Assembly (NCBI GenBank): GCA_035604595.1
Contig: DATNIE010000014.1
Coordinates: 1 to 38,059, forward strand
Direction of reading: 5' to 3'
DNA length: 38,059 nt
Source: CAIKZZ01 sp035604595
Lineage (GTDB): Bacteria; Pseudomonadota; Gammaproteobacteria; Steroidobacterales; Steroidobacteraceae
Positions within the stretch are counted from its first letter, which is position 1. Each line of letters opens with the position of its first letter. This document shows positions 31,063-38,059 of this stretch, piece by piece. Made by a program: the position numbers and the translations under genes. The notes beneath the pieces were generated by a model that saw only the letters and a program-made list of their open reading frames with translations, searched no databases and had not been told where the DNA came from.

Positions 31063-32232
31063 TCAGAGCAGACGGGCGTTGAGCACGCCGTCGATCGCCC
31101 GCAGCCGGGTGACGATCGCGGCGGGTACCGGCGCGTCGGTGTCGATGATGGTGTAGGCGATCTCGCCCCGCGACTGGTTCAAAAGGTCGGCGATGTTGAG
31201 CCCAGCGCTGGCGAGCGCCGTCGAGATCTGGCCGACCATGTTGGGCACGTTGGCGTTGGCGATGGCGAGCCGGTAGGTCGCCGGCAGCCGCGGCAGCACC
31301 GCCTCCGGGAAGTTGACCGAGTTGCGCAGGTTGCCGCTCTCCAGAAACTCGCGCAGCGTCTCGACCGCCATGACCGCGCAGTTTTCCTCAGCCTCGGCGG
31401 TCGATGCGCCGAGGTGCGGCAGTGCGACGACCTTGGGGTGAGCCGTGGTCGCCGGCGTCGGGAAGTCCGAGACGTAGGCCGACAGCTGCCCGGCATCGAG
31501 CGCGGCGAGGACGTCGGCCTCGTTGACGATCTCCGCGCGCGAGAAGTTCAGCAGCGCCCCGCCCGGCCGCATCAGGCGGATGCGGGCGGCACTGACGAGC
31601 CCGCGGGTCGCCTCGATCGCGGGCACGTGCAACGTCACGACGTCGGACCTTGCGAACAGATCGTCGACCGACAGCGCCTGCTCGACGCCGGAGGACAGCT
31701 GCCAGGCGCGCTTGACGGTGATCTGCGGGTCATGTCCGAGCACCTTCATCCCGAGCGCGTGCGCGACATTCGCCACCTCGACGCCGATCGCGCCGAGGCC
31801 GACGACGCCGAGCGTGCGGCCCGGCAGCTCGTAGCCGACGAAGCGCTTCTTGCCTTCCTCGACCGAGCGCTCGAGCGCCTGCTGGTCGCCCTTCAGGCCG
31901 CGGACGAACTCCCAGGCCGGGCAGACATTGCGCGCCGCGAGCAGCAGCCCTGTGACCACGAGCTCCTTGACCGCGTTCGCGTTGGCGCCCGGCGCGTTGA
32001 ACACCGGGACGCCGCGCCGCGTCAGCTCCGCCACCGGGATGTTGTTGGTGCCGGCCCCGGCACGCGCGACCGCGAGCACACTCGGTGGCAGCGCCATCGA
32101 GTGCATGTCGGCGGAGCGCACCAGCACCGCGTCGGGGGCGGCGATGCCGGAGGCAACCTCAAAACGGTCGCGCGGCAAGCGCTCGAGCCCGCGCTCCGAG
32201 ATGTTGTTGAGAATCAGGATCCGAAAACTCAT
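31063..32232 (-). CDS. serA: D-3-phosphoglycerate dehydrogenase
   Basis: SerA oxidises 3-phosphoglycerate with NAD+, the committed step of serine synthesis. The 389-residue product has the 2-hydroxyacid dehydrogenase fold with RAGAGTNNIPV, the NAD loop GLGAIG (145-150), VTLHVPAIEATRGLV, LLNFSRAEIVNE and LPHLGASTAEAEENCA containing the catalytic His. The C-terminal ACT domain (about 315-389) likely binds serine for feedback inhibition. There is no second regulatory domain, so it is the short type. GGAG stands seven bases before the ATG at 32232. Sitting between serC and pheA places both early serine steps in one transcript. Confidence 0.94.
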   Translation of the reverse strand: MSFRILILNNISERGLERLPRDRFEVASGIAAPDAVLVRSADMHSMALPPSVLAVARAGAGTNNIPVAELTRRGVPVFNAPGANANAVKELVVTGLLLAARNVCPAWEFVRGLKGDQQALERSVEEGKKRFVGYELPGRTLGVVGLGAIGVEVANVAHALGMKVLGHDPQITVKRAWQLSSGVEQALSVDDLFARSDVVTLHVPAIEATRGLVSAARIRLMRPGGALLNFSRAEIVNEADVLAALDAGQLSAYVSDFPTPATTAHPKVVALPHLGASTAEAEENCAVMAVETLREFLESGNLRNSVNFPEAVLPRLPATYRLAIANANVPNMVGQISTALASAGLNIADLLNQSRGEIAYTIIDTDAPVPAAIVTRLRAIDGVLNARLL

Positions 32233-32249
32233 CGGCCGGCTCCGTGCTC

Positions 32250-33326
32250 TCAGCCGCGGCGAGCCGCGAAGTCGCGCATGAATGCGACCAGCGCCTCGAC
32301 GCCGGCGAGCGGCATCGCGTTATACAGGCTCGCCCGCATGCCGCCGACCGAGCGGTGCCCCTCAAGGTTGGTCAGGCCCTGGCGGGCGGCCTCGGAGGCG
32401 AACGCCTTGTCGAGCCCCGGGTCGGGCAGGCGAAACGTCACGTTCATCCACGAGCGCGCATCGCTCGCAATCGGGTTCGTGTACCAGCCCGAGGCGTCGA
32501 TGTAGCCGTAGAGCAGCTCGGCCTTGGCGCGGTTGCGCTCGGCAATGACGGCGAGGCCGCCCTGCCCCTTCAGCCACTTGAACACGAGCCCGGCGAGGTA
32601 CCAGGCGAAGGTCGGCGGGGTATTCAGCAGCGAGCCCTCGGCTGCAATCGCCCGGTAGTCGAGCACCGTCGGCGTGCCGGGACGGGCGCGCCCCAGCAGG
32701 TCCTCGCGGACGATCACAACCGTTAGACCCGCGGGGCCGACGTTCTTCTGCGCGCCGGCGTAGATGAGACCGAAGCGGCTGACGTCGATCGGGCGCGACA
32801 GGATCGTCGAGGACATGTCGGCGACGAGCGGCACCTGCGAGTCCGGGACCCAGTGGAACTCGACGCCGGAGATCGTCTCGTTCGGCGTGTAGTGCAGGTA
32901 CGCCGCGCCCGCGGTCGGCCGCCAGGTTGTGTGCGGGGGGATCGCGAAGTACCCGGCATCCTTGCCGTCGGCGATCACGTTGACGGTCGCGTAGCGCCGT
33001 GCCTCGCCGATCGCCTTGGTCGACCACGCACCGGTGTTGACGTAGTCGACCGTGCCGCCCGCCGGTGCGAGGTTCATCGGGACCGCCGCGAACTGCAGCG
33101 TCGCCCCGCCCTGCACGAACAGCACCTTGTAGCTGGGCGGGATGCCGAGCAGGTCGCGAAGGTCGCGCTCGGCCGCTGCGGCGACCACGCCGAAGGCGCG
33201 GCTGCGATGACTGATTTCCATGACCGACGCGCCCGAGCCTTGCCAGTCGGTCAGCTCATCGCGCGCCTGCTCCAGCACCTCGAGCGGCAGCATCGCCGGG
33301 CCCGCCGCAAAATTGTAAACGCGCAT
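32250..33326 (-). CDS. serC: Phosphoserine aminotransferase
   Basis: SerC transaminates 3-phosphohydroxypyruvate to phosphoserine and also serves pyridoxal phosphate synthesis. The 358-residue product begins MRVYNFAAGPAMLPLEVLEQ, followed by MEISHRSRAFG, VLFVQGGATLQFAAVPMNL and the PLP-lysine region LIYAGAQKNVGPAGLTVVIV. The C-terminus with LEGHRSVGGMRASLYNAMP binds the phosphate. The ATG at 33326 has GGAG five bases upstream on the minus strand; a longer in-frame reading overlaps gyrA and is rejected. It heads the serC-serA-pheA-aroA-cmk group. Confidence 0.96.
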   Translation of the reverse strand: MRVYNFAAGPAMLPLEVLEQARDELTDWQGSGASVMEISHRSRAFGVVAAAAERDLRDLLGIPPSYKVLFVQGGATLQFAAVPMNLAPAGGTVDYVNTGAWSTKAIGEARRYATVNVIADGKDAGYFAIPPHTTWRPTAGAAYLHYTPNETISGVEFHWVPDSQVPLVADMSSTILSRPIDVSRFGLIYAGAQKNVGPAGLTVVIVREDLLGRARPGTPTVLDYRAIAAEGSLLNTPPTFAWYLAGLVFKWLKGQGGLAVIAERNRAKAELLYGYIDASGWYTNPIASDARSWMNVTFRLPDPGLDKAFASEAARQGLTNLEGHRSVGGMRASLYNAMPLAGVEALVAFMRDFAARRG

Positions 33327-33340
33327 CGGCACTCCGCAGT

Positions 33341-33357
33341 CCGGCCGCAGCGGCCGG
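33341..33357 (-). promoter_or_regulatory. Strong hairpin between gyrA and serC
   Basis: CCGGCCG (33341-33347) and CGGCCGG (33351-33357) pair perfectly around a three-base loop. The hairpin ends 15 bases before the serC ATG and a few bases before its GGAG. It could mark the end of the gyrA transcript, or limit serC translation. It has no T run, so intrinsic termination is doubtful. Confidence 0.4.
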
Positions 33358-33405
33358 GTGCCGATGGTACCGGCTCGGCCGCGTTTGTGCACTGCGTCAG
33401 CGCTG

Positions 33406-36012
<2,607 letters not shown>

Positions 36013-36053
36013 GAACGACGGGGTCTACGCAGGGATTTGGAGGCCAGAATCGT

Positions 36054-36059
36054 ATCATA
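36054..36059 (-). promoter_or_regulatory. Possible -10 element for gyrA
   Basis: On the minus strand TATGAT (plus 36054-36059) lies about 42 bases before the gyrA ATG and matches five of six consensus bases. The sequence 17 bp upstream (AACCTG) is a poor -35. Supercoiling-sensitive gyrase promoters are known to depend mainly on the -10 region, which fits but does not prove the call. Confidence 0.4.
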
Positions 36060-36110
36060 GAGAGGCAGTCCTTCCGCAGGTTTTTCAGGCATTTGGGCGC
36101 GCCGGACGCG

Positions 36111-36116
36111 TATACT
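36111..36116 (+). promoter_or_regulatory. Probable -10 element for ubiG
   Basis: TATACT at 36111-36116 matches five of six consensus bases. Transcription would start near 36122-36124. That leaves about 50 bases of leader to the ubiG ATG at 36174 and makes an upstream ATG at 36126 nearly leaderless. No good -35 hexamer is present at normal spacing. Confidence 0.45.
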
Positions 36117-36173
36117 CGGCACCCCATGCGCAGGGCGCCTGAGCAGCCCGCGCCGAGCACCCCGTGGAGCGCG

Positions 36174-36896
36174 ATGACCGACCCCGCACACAACGTCGAC
36201 CCCGCCGAGATCGGCCGCTTCGATGCCCTCGCCGCCCGCTGGTGGGACGAGCGAGGCGAGTTCGCGCCGCTGCACCGGCTGAACCCCGTGCGGCTCGCGT
36301 ACCTCAAGCGCGAGACGGCGCTCGAGGGCGCGCGGGTACTCGATGTCGGCTGCGGCGGCGGGATTCTGACCGAGGCGCTCGCGCGCGAGGGCGCCCGCGT
36401 GTGCGGCGTTGATCTCAGCGCTCGCGCGCTCGAGACCGCGGCGCTGCACGCGCTCGAGACGGGCCTTGCGATCGACTACCGGTGCATCAGCGCCGAGGCG
36501 CTCGCCGCCGAGCGGCCAGCCGCGTTCGACGTCGTCACCTGCATGGAGATGCTCGAACACGTGCCGGATCCGTCGAGCGCGATCGGGGCTCTGGCGCGGC
36601 TCGTGCGCCCGGGCGGCGATGTGTTCGTGTCGACGATCAACCGCAACCTCAAGGCCTTCGCGATCGCGATCGTCGCCGCCGAGTACCTGACCGGCGCCAT
36701 CCCGCGCGGCACGCACGAGTACGCGCGTTTCATCCGGCCGGCCGAGCTCGGCCGCGCCGCGCGCGGCGCCGGGCTCGAGATCGCCGACCTCACGGGCATC
36801 GTGATCGATCCGCTGACCCGCGAGTTCGCTCTCGCCGCCGACGTCGGTGTCAACTACCTGATGCACCTGCGGCGCCCCGCGGCGGGCGCACTGTGA
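36174..36896 (+). CDS. ubiG: Ubiquinone biosynthesis O-methyltransferase
   Basis: UbiG carries out both O-methylation steps of ubiquinone synthesis with S-adenosylmethionine at the inner membrane face. The 240-residue product begins VDPAEIGRFDALAARWWDE. It then has the SAM-binding motif RVLDVGCGGG (54-63), CMEMLEHVPDP and FVSTINRNLKAFAIAIVAAEY, the last being a family hallmark, and ends VNYLMHLRRP. The ATG at 36174 has GGAG four bases upstream; ATGs at 36093 and 36126 precede or touch the likely transcription start. Its TGA overlaps the GTG of gph. It is divergent from gyrA, a common gammaproteobacterial pairing. Confidence 0.95.
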   Translation: MTDPAHNVDPAEIGRFDALAARWWDERGEFAPLHRLNPVRLAYLKRETALEGARVLDVGCGGGILTEALAREGARVCGVDLSARALETAALHALETGLAIDYRCISAEALAAERPAAFDVVTCMEMLEHVPDPSSAIGALARLVRPGGDVFVSTINRNLKAFAIAIVAAEYLTGAIPRGTHEYARFIRPAELGRAARGAGLEIADLTGIVIDPLTREFALAADVGVNYLMHLRRPAAGAL

Positions 36897-37567
36897 GATC
36901 GGCGGCGCGCGGCCGCGCGCTGCTGCTCGACCTCGACGGCACGCTGCTCGACACCGCACCCGACATGGCTGGCGCACTCAACCGGCTGCGGCGCGAGCAA
37001 GGACGCGCCGATCTGCCGTTCGAGACGATCCGCCCGCACGTTTCGCACGGCGGCGCGGCGCTGGTGCGACTCGCCTTCGGCGGCGCGGCACCGGCGGAGC
37101 TCGAGCGGCTGCGCCTGCGGTTCCTCGAGCTGTATCGCGCCGACCTCGCGACCGAGACGAAGCTGTTCCCGGGCTTTCCGTTCGTGCTGCAGTCACTCGA
37201 GTCGGCCGGCATTCCGTGGGGCATCGTGACCAACAAGCCCGGCTGGCTCACGACCCCGCTGCTGGCCGCGCTCGGGCTCGCGAGCCGCGTTGCGTGCGTC
37301 GTCGCCGGCGACACGCTGCCCGAGCGCAAGCCCCACCCGGCACCGCTGCTGCACGCCGCGAAGCTCGCCGGATGCGAGCCGGGCCATTGCGTCTACGCCG
37401 GCGATACCGAGCGCGACATCGTCGCGGGCCGCGCCGCCGGCATGCAGACCGTCGCAGTGCGCTTCGGCTACCTCGCGCTGGGCGAGGACCCGGCTGCGTG
37501 GCGACCGGACGGCATCGTCGACCGGCCGGCGGACCTGCTCGACTGGCTCGCGCCGGCCACGCGCTGA
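36893..37567 (+). CDS. gph: Phosphoglycolate phosphatase (HAD family)
   Basis: A 224-residue HAD-superfamily phosphatase. Motif I is LLLDLDGTLLDT (nucleophile Asp13, acid Asp15). Motif II is WGIVTNKP, the Lys motif is in PERKPHPAP, and motif III is VYAGDTERDIVAGRAAGM. The helical cap between motifs I and II is of the Gph type. It likely removes phosphate from 2-phosphoglycolate arising in oxidative DNA repair. Some members of the ubiG-linked group act instead on N-acetylmuramic acid 6-phosphate (MupP), and I cannot separate the two by eye. The GTG at 36893 overlaps the ubiG stop, so translation is coupled. Confidence 0.88.
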   Translation: MRSAARGRALLLDLDGTLLDTAPDMAGALNRLRREQGRADLPFETIRPHVSHGGAALVRLAFGGAAPAELERLRLRFLELYRADLATETKLFPGFPFVLQSLESAGIPWGIVTNKPGWLTTPLLAALGLASRVACVVAGDTLPERKPHPAPLLHAAKLAGCEPGHCVYAGDTERDIVAGRAAGMQTVAVRFGYLALGEDPAAWRPDGIVDRPADLLDWLAPATR

Positions 37568-37579
37568 GGAGCATCGCCG

Positions 37580-38059
37580 ATGGCCGATTCCGCCTGCGCC
37601 GTACGACCGCTGCCGCTCGCTGTGAGCTTGAGCGCGATCTTCGCCGGCCGCGCGCGGCCCGCGCTCGAGGCGCTGGCGGCCATCGACGGTGAGCTCGCGC
37701 TCGCGGCGCGCCCAGGGCTAGAACACGCGGTCGCCCACGCGAAGCTCGGCTGGTGGCGCGCCGAGATCGATCGCCTGCAAGCCGGGCGCCCGGAGCATCC
37801 GCTCACCCGGATACTGCGCGCGGCGGCCGGCCCCGGCCCCGACTACGCGCTGCTGCACGAGCGGCTCGCGAGCGCGGACCTCGCGCTCGCGGGCTTCGCG
37901 CCCGCGACGCTCGCCGAGCTCGAGGCGTTGCTGTATCGCTCGCACGGCGCGCAGTGGCAGCTCGCCGCTGAGATCCTCGCCGGCGCCCCGGCCGCAGCAA
38001 CCGCCGCCTATGGTGCGGCGCTCGGCACAGGCCTCGGCCTCGTCGAGCTCCTCGCGAGC
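37580..38059 (+). CDS. Squalene/phytoene synthase-like protein, 3' end cut by the window
   Basis: The first 160 codons of an open frame that continues past the window. After MADSACAVRPL the text has the layout of the squalene/phytoene synthase superfamily, in particular the branch related to mitochondrial NDUFAF6. HAKLGWWRAEIDRLQAGRPE is followed by HPLTRILRAA, ALLHERLAS, and AYGAALGTGLGLVELL. I do not see the Asp-rich DxxxD motifs of true prenyl-diphosphate condensing enzymes in this part, so the role may not be isoprenoid condensation. AGGAG at 37567-37571 stands eight bases before the ATG. It starts 12 bases after gph, so it belongs to the ubiG-gph transcript. Confidence 0.65.
   Translation, partial: MADSACAVRPLPLAVSLSAIFAGRARPALEALAAIDGELALAARPGLEHAVAHAKLGWWRAEIDRLQAGRPEHPLTRILRAAAGPGPDYALLHERLASADLALAGFAPATLAELEALLYRSHGAQWQLAAEILAGAPAAATAAYGAALGTGLGLVELLAS

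Overview
The window looks like chromosomal DNA from a GC-rich gammaproteobacterium. The evidence is gene order: a divergent ubiG/gyrA pair, then gyrA-serC-serA-pheA-aroA-cmk-rpsA-ihfB-lapA-lapB-galU on one strand. This is a typical gammaproteobacterial core arrangement, close to that of pseudomonads and their relatives. I cannot assign a genus from sequence alone; a Nevskiales/Steroidobacter-like lineage is only a guess.

Layout. (1) 1-4930 is an accessory-looking left flank. It starts with the cut-off 5' end of an IS701-type transposase, followed by two genes of visibly lower GC (a GFA-family zinc protein and a duplicated secreted protein), a minus-strand trio (VOC protein, SRPBCC/AHSA1 protein, TMEM175-like channel) and an MFS transporter. 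(2) 4943-8802 holds three exported proteins: an alkaline-phosphatase-superfamily hydrolase, a TAP-like alpha/beta hydrolase and a small secreted protein of unknown function. (3) 9065-12537 holds uvrB divergent from a class I aminotransferase, then a complete tRNA-Asn(GTT) with a good promoter. (4) 12632-15134 holds the three AmmeMemoRadiSam genes, with the radical SAM gene divergent from the Memo-AMMECR1 pair.

(5) 15172-22954 is the most interesting part, a probable neutral-lipid (wax ester) island. It holds a two-domain fatty acyl reductase, a divergent wax ester synthase/DGAT, a phasin, a patatin-like lipase, an unrecognised 229-residue protein and a GMC alcohol oxidoreductase. Read as a pathway: acyl-CoA to fatty alcohol, alcohol plus acyl-CoA to wax ester, granule coating, hydrolysis, and re-oxidation of the alcohol. 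The individual families are known; the compact synthesis-plus-turnover arrangement is an inference worth testing.

(6) 22971-36012 is the minus-strand core block named above. The serine, aromatic amino acid and CMP kinase genes are tightly packed, with GTG/TGA overlaps. rpsA has a long structured leader with two mutually exclusive hairpins and no clear Shine-Dalgarno sequence. (7) 36174-38059 holds ubiG, gph and the first part of a squalene/phytoene-synthase-like gene cut by the window edge.

No rRNA, CRISPR array, prophage or complete insertion sequence is visible. Family assignments come from recognising motifs and remembered relatives; no database search was run.
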